Assembly: GCA_030040895.1 (NCBI GenBank)
Contig: JASHSJ010000002.1
Span: forward strand, 1-58,433
Direction: 5' to 3'
DNA: 58,433 nt
From: Microcaldota archaeon
GTDB taxonomy: Archaea; Micrarchaeota; Micrarchaeia; Micrarchaeales; Micrarchaeaceae
Shown: positions 49,668 through 58,433 of the stretch, one piece after another
Numbering within the stretch: position 1 is the first letter of the stretch
Layout of the letters: each line of letters starts with the position of its first letter
Made by a program: the position numbers and the translations under genes
Notes under the pieces: generated by a model
The model's database searches: none
Told to the model about the DNA's origin: nothing
What the model saw: only the letters and a program-made list of their open reading frames with translations

Positions 49668-49961
49668 CTACTTCCTTCTCTTGTAAAACTTGAGCGATTT
49701 CTCAAGCCTTTCATGAGGCCTGAAGTTTATCTCCTCTCCGTCTACGATAAAGGATTTGGAACCTTTCTTGAACCGGAAAGTTGAGCACTTCTTTACCGCT
49801 CTCCTTACACCACGCCGCGTCGATATGAGCAGCGTGTTCTTTGTTTCATCAATGACCCTGCCCGACACCCCGATCTGCTCAGGATCGCTGCAGTTTATGA
49901 CTTCTACATCCAAGCCAATTAGCTCGTGTAGTACAATATTTTTATTATTGTAACTCGGCAT
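49668..49961 (-). CDS. rnp1: RNase P protein component 1 (Pop4/Rpp29)
   Basis: The 97-residue protein has HELIGLDVEVINCSDP, GVSGRVIDETKNTLLI and a C-terminal FRPHERL, the Rpp29 Sm-like barrel. With Rpp21 it binds the specificity domain of RNase P RNA for tRNA 5' processing. It is the first gene of the ribosomal block here; uL29 and eIF1/SUI1, which usually precede it in archaea, are not present. Confidence 0.93.
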   Translation of the reverse strand: MPSYNNKNIVLHELIGLDVEVINCSDPEQIGVSGRVIDETKNTLLISTRRGVRRAVKKCSTFRFKKGSKSFIVDGEEINFRPHERLEKSLKFYKRRK

Positions 49962-50015
49962 TATTTAAGTCTTTCTTTATCTCCTTTTTATCTGTTTTGG
50001 AGGGGAAAACGGGCG

Positions 50016-51224
50016 CTAGGTATTAGTAACATTGTATGAAACGGGTGATGATATCTGCCCGGTCCCAGTGTACTCAGCTATATAAGAATACGAGCCTGGC
50101 TGCTGGCCGCTAATTGAGTAGTTGCACGATATAGATGTCGATGACGATGTGCACGAGCATGCAGGAGATCCGCCACCGCCGCCGATTGTCGCAGCGCTGC
50201 GGCTTGAAAGGGATGTGCCTGCGCTGCACACGGCGTTCGAGTATCCGAGCTGGAATATCTCGCATATTCCGCTGCTAGTAGTAACCTGGCACGTGGCCGA
50301 TATGCTTACGCTGGCCGGATATGCTAGAGTAGTGCACGCGGATCCCTTGCTAGTACATGATATGGTGGGCGCTGACACAGATGTTATAACCAGCGGGTAT
50401 GGACTTCCGCATACGCTTGTTCCGCCGGAGTATGATATGCATGGAAGCAGGCTGTACGCGCCTGATGCAAGGCACGTTGACTGCGTCGAGCTCTGGCAGA
50501 GCTGGAATGTGAACGATGTGGCTCCTGACTGGCTCTTCTGCGCAAGCACCTGGCTGCCAGTCGTCGGAACGCATCCGTTGCCAGAGCAGTAGTACAATGA
50601 TGTTGTGAATGACCCTGGCGGGTTTGATATGCTGCCTGCCACGGCATACTGATACCCCTGTATCGGGGATACCGGGCTTATTCCCTGGATTGACACGTTC
50701 GGATTTATGACCTTGAAGCTAACTGGATTGCCGCATATGCTTATGGCGTAATAGCCTATGCAGAAAAGTGCGTTGTACTTCCCCGCCGGAAGGCACGACG
50801 CAGAGTTCGGAGTGGAACATAGCGTGAATGAATATGAAGTATCGCCCGATGAATCTGACCCTGATCCCAGCACCGGGCTGCTGGTGCTAGGTATGCATGA
50901 TGCGCCAGAGCAGTAGAATACATAGGTCTTATACGATAAAGGGGGATTTGCGATGCCCACAGTTAAAGTGGCAGTGGATCCGTACAGCACGGGCGACGGG
51001 CTTACTATTGGGTCTGATACGCTCGTTGGCGGTGGCACCGCGGATGGCACTGTATTAGATGATACTGTCGTGCCCCCGCCGCCGCACAACACGCACGGAA
51101 CAGCTACCGCGTACGCAAGTTCGACTCCGCAAGTAATCGTTGCAATGGAGAAAATGATGAAATACGTCAGTATTATCGCAAGCATTAAATTATGCCCGGT
51201 AAACGTATTTTGCCGCATATCCAT
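50016..51224 (-). CDS. Secreted Cys-rich NPP-repeat surface protein
   Basis: From ATG 51224 the protein is 402 residues. It has a leader (TGHNLMLAIILTYF) very like that of the 843-residue beta-helix protein at 11643, then CVLCGGGG and a short linker. Two Cys-rich beta domains (about 85-180 and 185-280) each start near NPP and carry YCSGxxCxP and, later, CLPAGKYNxxxC-type motifs. A further C-terminal Cys-containing domain follows. It is likely on the outer surface. A TATA-like TTATAAATG lies at about 51256-51264. Start could also be TTG 51248 or ATG 51218. Confidence 0.72.
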   Translation of the reverse strand: MDMRQNTFTGHNLMLAIILTYFIIFSIATITCGVELAYAVAVPCVLCGGGGTTVSSNTVPSAVPPPTSVSDPIVSPSPVLYGSTATLTVGIANPPLSYKTYVFYCSGASCIPSTSSPVLGSGSDSSGDTSYSFTLCSTPNSASCLPAGKYNALFCIGYYAISICGNPVSFKVINPNVSIQGISPVSPIQGYQYAVAGSISNPPGSFTTSLYYCSGNGCVPTTGSQVLAQKSQSGATSFTFQLCQSSTQSTCLASGAYSLLPCISYSGGTSVCGSPYPLVITSVSAPTISCTSKGSACTTLAYPASVSISATCQVTTSSGICEIFQLGYSNAVCSAGTSLSSRSAATIGGGGGSPACSCTSSSTSISCNYSISGQQPGSYSYIAEYTGTGQISSPVSYNVTNT

Positions 51225-51269
51225 CCTGGCTTCGTGCCTGCTATCCAATGTTACTGATCATTTATAATA

Positions 51270-52496
51270 CTACCTTATGACAACGCGGTCAGCTATGCTG
51301 GTGATTCTATCTATGTCGAACTTGAGCGTTGTGCCGTAGCTGGTCTTGACCAGCATGACGCCCCTCCTCGAGTCTATGTCGGAAACCCTGCCTATGTAAG
51401 CTCCTATGTCGTTGATCACGTGCTTGTTCTTCATCTTGGTCTTCCTGACTATCCTGGCCCTGAACGCAGCTCCTGCCCTGGACACCATATATCCGCCAAC
51501 CAGCAACAGCAGGCTGTAGAGCAGCAACTGCCAGAAGTATATCTGGCCTATCAGCCACGCTGCCGCAACGTACATCATCACTATAGCAAGTATCGCATAT
51601 CCTATGTACATTCCAAGGTTTATCGCCTTGTACCTCATGCGCCTGCCCTCGTAATCAGCCAGCCTTCCTATCCAAAACAGTATCAGCGATATGGGAAATA
51701 TCAGAAGAAATCCTTCTATGGCGTATGCCACCAATGACAGGGGATCAGTGACCAGCTTGACGCCCGCTGCGTTGGCGTACGTGCCGGATCCTAGTATGAG
51801 CGCTATTATGAAGAATATTATTGCACCCATGTAGAATACAAATGACATCCTCGATATGCTGAAGCCAAAGCCCCTGAAAGAATCCACGAGTGCATCTTCG
51901 AGCCCGAATCCCTTCAGTATAAGATACAGGCCGATCAGGGCAACCGGCAGCTGCCATCCATAGTTGAGATAGTAGCTGACGGCGAAAAGTATAAGCAGCA
52001 CTGCAGGAATCCCGAATACAGTCCTCGCATAGTGGGGTTCCTTGAGCTTCTCAAGGACGGTGAAATAAGTATTTTCTAGTGCCTCGGACTGCTTCATCCT
52101 TAGTATGTCTACGCTGTTCACCTTGACCCTTGTCTTTAGTATAGGAATGACCCTGTTGTCGCTTGCGCCATCAGTAACCAGCACACAGCTGTCAGCCTTG
52201 AACTTGTCTAGTACCTGGTCGAGCTGCCTTGCCATCTCTGAGTCTGCAACGTATCCTTCCTTCTCCGCGCCTGTCACGGTGACTATAGCGACGGTATTTC
52301 CAGCCTTCTTGAGCTGGTCGTATTTCTTGACTGCCTCGAACATTGTGTTGGCGTCAGTTTCCTGCGGGTCCGCAAGTGCAAGTCTCTCCGCTGCCTTTAT
52401 GTTGTCATTCCTGCCTACAACTGGTCCGGTTATCTTTGTCTTCCTGTACAGGTCGTTGTCTATGTCGACAGCCAGCACCAGTATGCGTTCCGGCAT
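51270..52496 (-). CDS. DUF373 family membrane protein
   Basis: The 408-residue protein matches archaeal DUF373: an N-terminal soluble domain (LVLAVDIDNDLYRKT, then LVTDGASDNRVIPIL) of about 160 residues, and then about six membrane helices (160-350). A short soluble C-terminal domain ends the protein. The function of DUF373 is unknown. The Asp-rich TDGASD motif could bind metal or nucleotide. Confidence 0.85.
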   Translation of the reverse strand: MPERILVLAVDIDNDLYRKTKITGPVVGRNDNIKAAERLALADPQETDANTMFEAVKKYDQLKKAGNTVAIVTVTGAEKEGYVADSEMARQLDQVLDKFKADSCVLVTDGASDNRVIPILKTRVKVNSVDILRMKQSEALENTYFTVLEKLKEPHYARTVFGIPAVLLILFAVSYYLNYGWQLPVALIGLYLILKGFGLEDALVDSFRGFGFSISRMSFVFYMGAIIFFIIALILGSGTYANAAGVKLVTDPLSLVAYAIEGFLLIFPISLILFWIGRLADYEGRRMRYKAINLGMYIGYAILAIVMMYVAAAWLIGQIYFWQLLLYSLLLLVGGYMVSRAGAAFRARIVRKTKMKNKHVINDIGAYIGRVSDIDSRRGVMLVKTSYGTTLKFDIDRITSIADRVVIR

Positions 52497-52592
52497 GGAA
52501 ATACAGCGTAAATAAGCTTTAAAATCATATCCTGTATCTTTAGGATAAAAAACCTGCCTTTCGGGTATGGCAAAAGGCGTAATAATGCAGTA

Positions 52593-52925
52593 TCAGGCCC
52601 TGCCGTAGTCGTCGTCAATCCTTATAATATCGCCCTCATCAAAATGGCCGTATGATATTTCCAGCACTGTTGAATCCGATATCCCTTCAATCCTGTGCTT
52701 GGCGCCCAGAGGCACTCCCACATGATCGCCCTCCTTTAGCATCCTTTCCCTACCATTCAACATTATCCTTATCTTGCCTGCAACAACCTTCCAATACTCA
52801 GACCTATGCCTGTGATATTGGTAGCTTGTCCTGCTGCCTGCCCTGATATGAAGCAACTTCACAGTAGTTTTTTCGTTTCTAGTAAACCTTTCAAAATTTC
52901 CCCATGGTTTCCTCACTGCAACCAT
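52593..52925 (-). CDS. Single-domain cupin, mannose-6-phosphate isomerase (type II) like
   Basis: The 110-residue protein is a cupin with KPWGNFERF, HRHRSEYWKVVAG and HRIEG, matching the C-terminal isomerase half of bifunctional PMI/GMP enzymes. Metal ligands would be the His and Glu of HRHRSEYW and the later His. It may isomerise fructose-6-phosphate and mannose-6-phosphate, feeding glycosylation of the many sequon-rich surface proteins; that link is inference. It follows priS by 12 nt. Confidence 0.83.
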   Translation of the reverse strand: MVAVRKPWGNFERFTRNEKTTVKLLHIRAGSRTSYQYHRHRSEYWKVVAGKIRIMLNGRERMLKEGDHVGVPLGAKHRIEGISDSTVLEISYGHFDEGDIIRIDDDYGRA

Positions 52926-52937
52926 TTGCTCACCTAG

Positions 52938-54122
52938 TCATATGGGAATGCCCAGCCTCTTCAGCATGATGTATAGCGCAACATATGTGGGAAGTTCTTC
53001 TTCCGTATTCTCGAACGGGCCGAACAGCTCCCCGTTCATCACGAGCTGGGGGCATTGTTCTATCTTGAGCTTTATAGTTCCTCTCTTGAATGCGATAGCA
53101 TCTTTCATCGGATCAAAATCCTGGATCCCTGACATAGATACCTTCATTCCAACTAGCCCTGTGTCGCCGTGTATGGTATTCGGAATCCTTAGAAGATGGT
53201 GCGTGTCGTTTGTCACGTTCTTGTCTATCGAGTCGCTCTGCTCTATAGCCATCTTGTTTATGACGCTGGCCCAGAATTCCTTCTTCCTCGGAATTGAAAC
53301 CTTGTCCCATGTCCCAAGCGATATGCCGAGCGCTATCTCGGCGTTGTTTGAATATAGTTTCTTTGCCGTAGTCTTGTCAACTCCGAGGTCTGTCAGCGTC
53401 AACTCGCTCCGGCTTCCGTCCCTGCTGGTTACAGTGCTTATGACCCCTTTCGCGAACTTGCCCGCCCATCCCCCGTCTGTTGGCTTTGGCCCTATGAGCG
53501 TCTTCCTTCCCCTTCCTATATCCTCGAACGAGAAAAACCGGTCTGGATTGATTCCTATTCCAGCTATGTACTCGGTTATCTGCCGCCTCTGCCTTGAATC
53601 CAGCTGCATTACCTTATCGTTGTCAACATGCACGTGATATCCGCGGTTGCCGCTGAAGTTTATCGATATTTCGCCTTTCGAGAACCCGAAATCCGGGACA
53701 AGGAAGTCTTCGACAAGCCTTATCGTCTCATCCTTGACGGAATTAAGACAGTTCTTGCATACCCATGACCTTCCATGGAGTTCCTGGCACTTCAGGTGCA
53801 TGTCGGTCGCGTCGAGGTCGAATATGAGCTCAGATCCGAGCCATACCTTTGCCTCCATGGGCCTCGCATCGGGCCTTTCATACATGGCAGACGAGTATGA
53901 TGCAAACGGGGGGTGCTTTTCAACGAAGTACCTCTTGAGCTCCGATGCGTTCTTGAAAGCTATGTGCCTGAATGCGATCTTCTTCTCATAATCGCCAAAT
54001 CCGAACTCTCGCCTCTCAGTCATCTTCGGCGCTATCTCATCCGCGTCCACGCTCTTGTAATATGATGTAAAGAGATTATTGGAAATGTCAGCAATTCTGC
54101 TGTCGAGCAAAAGATTCACCAA
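52938..54122 (-). CDS. priS: DNA primase small (catalytic) subunit PriS
   Basis: The 394-residue protein has the primase catalytic Asp pair in IFDLDATD, a zinc-binding segment (CQELHGRSWVCKNC) and the SGNRGYHVHV motif. PriS makes RNA primers for replication with PriL, which is not in this window. No ATG is available near the N-terminus; TTG 54122 or GTG 54119 must start it. Confidence 0.93.
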   Translation of the reverse strand: MVNLLLDSRIADISNNLFTSYYKSVDADEIAPKMTERREFGFGDYEKKIAFRHIAFKNASELKRYFVEKHPPFASYSSAMYERPDARPMEAKVWLGSELIFDLDATDMHLKCQELHGRSWVCKNCLNSVKDETIRLVEDFLVPDFGFSKGEISINFSGNRGYHVHVDNDKVMQLDSRQRRQITEYIAGIGINPDRFFSFEDIGRGRKTLIGPKPTDGGWAGKFAKGVISTVTSRDGSRSELTLTDLGVDKTTAKKLYSNNAEIALGISLGTWDKVSIPRKKEFWASVINKMAIEQSDSIDKNVTNDTHHLLRIPNTIHGDTGLVGMKVSMSGIQDFDPMKDAIAFKRGTIKLKIEQCPQLVMNGELFGPFENTEEELPTYVALYIMLKRLGIPI

Positions 54123-54159
54123 TGATTATTATCACGCAAGATATTAATCACAGCGCATT

Positions 54160-54522
54160 TCAGAGTGCACGCTGCTTCTTTCCCTGTGGGGCGGCAGATC
54201 CCCTGAGATGTGGATGTGGAGCGCTCTCTTCCGCATGCGTCCTCCGCAGCTCTCTCATATGGATCTCGAAGTTGGTGGAAATCAGCGCGTACTGATACGT
54301 ATGCCCCCATGTCTTCTGGGCTATCTTGGTCTCCCAGACCAAAACCTGCCTATCTTCCAATGAATCAAAAATCTTCTTCGCGTCAGCCGCGGTTGTGCCT
54401 TGCCTGCCTATCATTTCTTCCGTAAGCTGTTCCCTTGTAATCTGTCTTCCCATCTGCTGCTGCGCCAGTACGCGGAATATCACAAACGACTCGATTCCCG
54501 AAAAGCCCTCTAGCGTGTCCAT
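54160..54522 (-). CDS. Small helical protein, possible winged helix, unknown function
   Basis: The 120-residue protein has a helical N-terminal half (GIESFVIFRVLAQQQ, then ITREQLTEEMI and AKKIFDSLEDRQVLVW) whose pattern resembles a winged helix, and a basic, His/Pro-rich tail. No family is recognised. It lies between priS and another unknown gene on the same strand. Confidence 0.55.
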   Translation of the reverse strand: MDTLEGFSGIESFVIFRVLAQQQMGRQITREQLTEEMIGRQGTTAADAKKIFDSLEDRQVLVWETKIAQKTWGHTYQYALISTNFEIHMRELRRTHAEESAPHPHLRGSAAPQGKKQRAL

Positions 54523-54532
54523 AGATACACAA

Positions 54533-55084
54533 TTAATGATAGAACCTCATAAAGTCAGGCGCATCGGAGAACCTGAGCGGAGAAGCCTGCGTGGCGAGGA
54601 ATTCGTTCATATCCTTGACAAAACGCCTGACGAACTTTTCATCAGTCAGCAGGCCCGGATCCCTGTCCAGTTCGCGGAAATAATATACGGCAGCGCTGTA
54701 CTTCTCCGATGAGATAAAGGGCGTCCCTGGCCTTCCTGTCCTGCGGACTAGCGCCACCACTCCGGTAGCCGATACGCTGTTGACGAGATTTGCGACCCTG
54801 TTGCCGAATGACTCAGCCGCTTGCGGGTCATTTAGTATGTACGTAGTCCTCGATTCGACAAGTTCCCTTGCCAGCCCCTTTATCTCTTCCCTTAATTCAT
54901 TGCCCTTTTTGCCGTTGATCGTGCCCGCATCCGTACCTTCATCGGTGAACGCATAGTGGCGCCCATAAGTCCTAAAAGCCGGATTTGGCTCATTTTCTGC
55001 GATGTGTCTATGAGGCGTCGATGCCGCAGATCCTGACGATCGGAGGATTGTGCCAATTGCGCTTCTGCGGGTAGTCGTTGCCAT
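54533..55084 (-). CDS. Hypothetical protein, unknown function
   Basis: From ATG 55084 the protein is 183 residues, soluble, with a Ser/Thr/Arg-rich N-terminus, a helical middle (LREEIKGLARELVESR) and a charged C-terminal part. No motif is recognised. It ends 10 nt before the preceding-strand neighbour at 54522, so the two are probably co-expressed. GTG 55093 is an alternative start. Confidence 0.55.
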   Translation of the reverse strand: MATTTRRSAIGTILRSSGSAASTPHRHIAENEPNPAFRTYGRHYAFTDEGTDAGTINGKKGNELREEIKGLARELVESRTTYILNDPQAAESFGNRVANLVNSVSATGVVALVRRTGRPGTPFISSEKYSAAVYYFRELDRDPGLLTDEKFVRRFVKDMNEFLATQASPLRFSDAPDFMRFYH

Positions 55085-55133
55085 CAAGATCACTACTTCC
55101 CAGACCTCGACTGTTCAGATATTTAGAAGTTTC

Positions 55134-56828
55134 TCAGAACATCTGTGCGCCCTTCCTCGCACCTATTTCGTCTTTTAGTGCGGATATGAACTCCGCTGCC
55201 TTCATGCCCATCTTCTGCTTCCCAGTTCTGCTTCTTACTGATATGGTCTTTGCTTCGGCCTCCTTGCCACCAACTATAATCATATATGGGATCTGGGCCG
55301 TCTGCGCTGCCTTTATCTTGTATTCCAGGGTTCTGTCAGAAGTGTCAAGCTCAGCCCTTACCTTGGCTGCCCTGAACTCTTTTAGTATGGACTCTGCGTA
55401 CTCTGACTGGTTCTCTGATATAGGTATGACCTCAACTTGAACTGGAGACAGCCATGTTGGAAATCTTCCGCGTAGATGCTCTGTTATTATTGCTATGAAT
55501 CTTTCAAGCGATCCGTACAGCACCCTGTGCAGTATTATGGGCGTATGCTCCGCACCGTCTTCGCCAGTATACTTCAACCCGAACCGCTGTGGCAGCTGGT
55601 AATCAAGCTGTATGGTTGCACACTGCCACTCCCTTCCCATCGAATCCTTGACGTCTATGTCTATCTTCGGACCGTAGAAGGCTCCTTCCTTATCCTTTAT
55701 CTCATATTTCATCTTGTTCTCCTTGAGGGCATTCTTGAGCGCATCAGTTGCCTTCTCCCATGTCTCATTATCTCCAAGATGCGCATCTGGCATGGTTGAA
55801 AGCCTTGGCTTGTAATCGAGCCCAAATATTGAGTACAGTTCGTGAGTTAGCCGCAGGACGGTGACAAGCTCGTCCCTTATCATGTCTTCGCTTAGGAATA
55901 TGTGTGCATCATCCTGAGTTAGCTCTCTTACCCTGAACAGGCCGCTGAGCGCACCGCTGATTTCGTTCCTATACAGCTTGTCGAATTCCGCATATCTGAG
56001 CGGAAGATCCCTGTAGCTGCGGTGCTTTGACTTGTAGAGAAGTATTGCGAACGGGCACCCCATGGGACGTAGTCCTACTTCCTGGCCGTTTGCCTCCAGT
56101 ATGAACATGTTTTCTCTATAGTGGTCTATGTGACCGCTCACGTGCCATAGCGCAGTGTTTGCCATAACTGGAGTTGATATCTCTAGATATCCATACTCAT
56201 CAAGCTTTTCTCTTATGAACTTCATGAGTTCCTTCATGACTATGTAGCCGTTATTGTGCCAATAAACCATGGCTGGTGACACTTCCTGGAAGCTGAAGAG
56301 ATCTTGTTTCTCTGCTATGCTCCTGTGATCCGTTTCTGGAAGTCCTGACCAATCAGCTTTCTTGACAAGAGATGTATCGTATTTCCTTTCCTTCGCTCTT
56401 TTCTCTGCAGATTTTGGGGCCTCGCCATAACTCTTGAACATCTCTGCAAGTGGATGTCCTTTTGCAGAGAACGCAAGCCTTTTGTTCCAGCCGAATGGAG
56501 CTCTATATATTTTCATCTTGCCCTTCTCCGCCTCCTTTACCATATAATCTAGAAGATTCATGGCCCTCTGTGGCTCTTCAAGAGTCGAGCTGAGATGTGC
56601 AAATGGATAGAGCACAATGTTTCCTATCTTCTGCTTTGTTGCAAAATCAGTTAGTTCCTTGACTGCCTTGCTGGCGTATGCTTCAGTGTCTCCACTCTCT
56701 ATCGCGACAAGGAACACAAGCGCATCCTTTACAACTGTGACCTTCTTCTCTGCCTTGTCATGAATCCTTATCTCTGGCTCGATTGGCTCATACTCTATGC
56801 TGTCCACATCTAGCTGTATAGCTTTCAT
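55134..56828 (-). CDS. thrS: Threonyl-tRNA synthetase, archaeal type
   Basis: The 564-residue class II synthetase has the archaeal N-terminal editing domain (about 1-135, with YPFAHLSS and GWNKRLAFSAKGHPL). The catalytic core has class II motif 2 around RYAEFDKLYRNE and ends with the ITEHLRGRFPTWLSPVQV segment before the anticodon-binding domain. It charges tRNA-Thr and removes mischarged Ser. tRNA-Thr(GGT) is in the same window at 1184. It is divergent from cysS with a 59-nt gap. Confidence 0.95.
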   Translation of the reverse strand: MKAIQLDVDSIEYEPIEPEIRIHDKAEKKVTVVKDALVFLVAIESGDTEAYASKAVKELTDFATKQKIGNIVLYPFAHLSSTLEEPQRAMNLLDYMVKEAEKGKMKIYRAPFGWNKRLAFSAKGHPLAEMFKSYGEAPKSAEKRAKERKYDTSLVKKADWSGLPETDHRSIAEKQDLFSFQEVSPAMVYWHNNGYIVMKELMKFIREKLDEYGYLEISTPVMANTALWHVSGHIDHYRENMFILEANGQEVGLRPMGCPFAILLYKSKHRSYRDLPLRYAEFDKLYRNEISGALSGLFRVRELTQDDAHIFLSEDMIRDELVTVLRLTHELYSIFGLDYKPRLSTMPDAHLGDNETWEKATDALKNALKENKMKYEIKDKEGAFYGPKIDIDVKDSMGREWQCATIQLDYQLPQRFGLKYTGEDGAEHTPIILHRVLYGSLERFIAIITEHLRGRFPTWLSPVQVEVIPISENQSEYAESILKEFRAAKVRAELDTSDRTLEYKIKAAQTAQIPYMIIVGGKEAEAKTISVRSRTGKQKMGMKAAEFISALKDEIGARKGAQMF

Positions 56829-56887
56829 AGATGATAGATTGGCTCACAAAGTTTTTAATATCGAGTCTGGAATTAGTAGTGGTTACG

Positions 56888-58345
56888 ATGTTAAGGATTT
56901 ACAACACGCTCACGCGCAGGAAAATGAAGTTTGTTCCGGCCAATGACAAGGAAGCGAAAATGTACGCGTGCGGCCCAACGGTATATTTCTACGCGCACAT
57001 AGGCAACCTCAGGACATATGTTTCAGAGGACGTTATAAGGAGGACGTTCATCCACAGAAAATATAGTGTAACATTTGTCATGAACATAACGGATGTCGGA
57101 CACCTTGTCGGGGACGGAGATGTTGGAGAAGACAAAGTTGCATCATCTGCTAGGACGCAGCACAAGACTGCAAAGGAGATAGCTGATTTTTACACTAAGA
57201 TATTCACAGATGACTGCAATGCGCTGAACGTAATGGCTCCGGACATCGAGCCGAAGGCAACAGAGCACATAACTGACATGATAAACCTGATCGGGATCCT
57301 GGAACAGAAAGGATATACTTACAGCGCGGAGAACGGCCTATACTACGACACATCAAAGTTCAAGAACTATGGGGAACTCACTGGAACCAACTTCAAGGAG
57401 CTAAATGAGCAGCTGAAGAGCGGGGCTAGGGTGGAACGCGTGCCAGGATTGCGAAACATAACTGACTTCGCTGTCTGGAGATTATCAAAGCCCGAGCAGA
57501 AGGAAATGATATGGGAGACGAAGTGGGGAAAAGGGTTTCCAGGCTGGCACATTGAGTGCAGCACTATGAGCATGAAGTATCTCGGCAATCACTTTGACCT
57601 GCACTTTGGAGGAGTTGACCACATACCAATACACCATACAAACGAGATAGCGCAATCAGATGCCGCGGTGGGGAGCAGAGTGGTCAATTACTGGATGCAC
57701 ATGGAGTTCATGGTTGTAGACGGAACAAAGATGTCTAAGTCGCTCAGCAACATATACACGATGAAGGACATTACAGAGAAAGGATATGATCCACTTGAAC
57801 TGAGGCTGCTCTTCATATCATCACACTATAGGCAGCTGATGAACTTCACTTTTGATGCACTTGATGCGGCCTCCAAATCGCTCAGCGGGATATATTCATT
57901 CTTATCAAGAATGGCTGATGTCACGAATGTTGTGGAAAATCCTGATACCGCGGATTTCAAGAAGAAAGTAGGCTCTATAAAGAAGGCGTTCTTTAAGGAG
58001 CTTGATGATGACATAAACACCCCAAACGCGCTGGCTAGGATGCATGAACTGATAGGCGAGGCGAACGCGAGACTGGCAAGCGCAAAGTTAAACAAGAAGG
58101 AAGCCAGGACAGTTACAAGAACGATGTTGGAGTTTGATGAAGTCCTTGGCCTGAATTTAGCCCAGCATGCAAAAAGGAAGAAAACCAAGCTCGGCAAGGA
58201 AGTAATGACGCTGATCAAGGAGCGTGAGGATGCCAGAACGGCCAAGAACTTTACAAAAGCGGACGAGATAAGAAAGATATTAAAGGAAAAACATCATGTT
58301 GTGCTTGAGGACACTAACGCTGGACTGCGCTGGCACGTAGAATAA
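56888..58345 (+). CDS. cysS: Cysteinyl-tRNA synthetase
   Basis: From ATG 56888 the protein is 485 residues. It shows the class I motifs: YACGPTVYFYAHIGNLR (HIGH-type, with the zinc Cys), WHIECSTMS and HFGGVDHIPIHH for zinc and substrate, and TKMSKSLSN. The C-terminal anticodon-binding part follows. A TATA-like sequence near 56850-56862 supports this start rather than 56831. A direct CysRS implies the SepRS/SepCysS route is not required. Confidence 0.95.
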   Translation: MLRIYNTLTRRKMKFVPANDKEAKMYACGPTVYFYAHIGNLRTYVSEDVIRRTFIHRKYSVTFVMNITDVGHLVGDGDVGEDKVASSARTQHKTAKEIADFYTKIFTDDCNALNVMAPDIEPKATEHITDMINLIGILEQKGYTYSAENGLYYDTSKFKNYGELTGTNFKELNEQLKSGARVERVPGLRNITDFAVWRLSKPEQKEMIWETKWGKGFPGWHIECSTMSMKYLGNHFDLHFGGVDHIPIHHTNEIAQSDAAVGSRVVNYWMHMEFMVVDGTKMSKSLSNIYTMKDITEKGYDPLELRLLFISSHYRQLMNFTFDALDAASKSLSGIYSFLSRMADVTNVVENPDTADFKKKVGSIKKAFFKELDDDINTPNALARMHELIGEANARLASAKLNKKEARTVTRTMLEFDEVLGLNLAQHAKRKKTKLGKEVMTLIKEREDARTAKNFTKADEIRKILKEKHHVVLEDTNAGLRWHVE

Positions 58346-58346
58346 G

Positions 58347-58433
58347 TCATTTCTTTGCCTGCGCGTCGTTCTTTTTCTTCTGTATAGAAACGATGAGCTC
58401 TGCATTGATCATCGCATAGCAGTTGGTGCACAT
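58347..58433 (-). CDS. C-terminal end of an unidentified protein (runs off window)
   Basis: Twenty-eight codons precede TGA at 58347-58349. The visible end, MCTNCYAMINAELIV followed by a Lys-rich tail, has one CxxC pair that may bind zinc. The Met lies exactly at the window edge and may be internal. The identity cannot be told from this stretch. Confidence 0.4.
   Translation of the reverse strand: MCTNCYAMINAELIVSIQKKKNDAQAKK

Overview
The window reads as a chromosome segment of a small-genome archaeon. The evidence is an archaeal ribosomal-protein block (eL19, eL32, eS4 and the RNase P protein Pop4 among uS/uL proteins), RpoL, the exosome subunit Csl4, a PriS primase, archaeal-type ThrRS, and TATA boxes about 25-30 nt before start codons with few Shine-Dalgarno sequences. 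Many secreted proteins carry class III (archaeal pilin-type) leader peptides. The cell-surface repertoire and compact operons suggest a DPANN archaeon, most likely Micrarchaeota. That placement is inference, not a database result.

Layout. 1-4.3 kb holds a partial TyrRS, an aldose-epimerase-fold protein that seems to lack catalytic residues, tRNA-Thr, a class III signal protein, KsgA/Dim1 and a metallo-beta-lactamase-fold hydrolase. 4.5-7.7 kb is a 1081-residue membrane-anchored coiled-coil protein. 7.75-9.7 kb is a three-gene RCK (TrkA-N) operon whose two membrane members have degenerate K+ filters. 9.8-11.5 kb has two secreted proteins and a SET-domain protein.

11.1-19.9 kb is an accessory region. 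It contains surface proteins, a Doc-type toxin, a DUF2283/DUF4258 pair, a VapBC pair and an HEXXH peptidase, separated by a family of about nine related 30-65 nt repeats, all in the same orientation. One repeat (27 nt) is an exact copy of the 3' end and 3' flank of the tRNA-Gln gene at 19.9 kb. Three copies supply a 38-bp identical TATA-containing upstream region to three unrelated modules. I regard this tRNA-Gln-anchored, repeat-delimited array as the best candidate for an undescribed system.

20-38 kb is a secretion and adhesion region: an M50 protease, then a wHTH/coiled-coil protein, a FlaI/TadA-type ATPase, a P/Q-rich protein and two GspF/FlaJ-type membrane proteins on the plus strand. 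Facing them is a minus-strand run of five pilin-leader proteins, four of them 842-953 residues long, with LamG and PQQ-propeller domains. Together they could make a lectin-bearing pilus or secretion pseudopilus.

38-44 kb has rpoL and csl4, then a four-gene operon resembling a minimal type IV secretion system (VirB2-like pilin, VirB6-like membrane protein, membrane protein with a possible VirB4 N-terminal-like region, VirB4/HerA-like ATPase). It converges on a membrane-tethered wHTH regulator with a DUF4382-like outer domain. 44-50 kb is the ribosomal operon running rnp1-uS17-uL14-uL24-eS4-uL5-uS14-uS8-uL6-eL32-eL19-uL18-uS5, cut off at both usual ends. 50-58.4 kb holds a second Cys-rich surface protein, DUF373, a cupin, PriS, two unknown proteins, ThrRS, CysRS and the end of one further gene.
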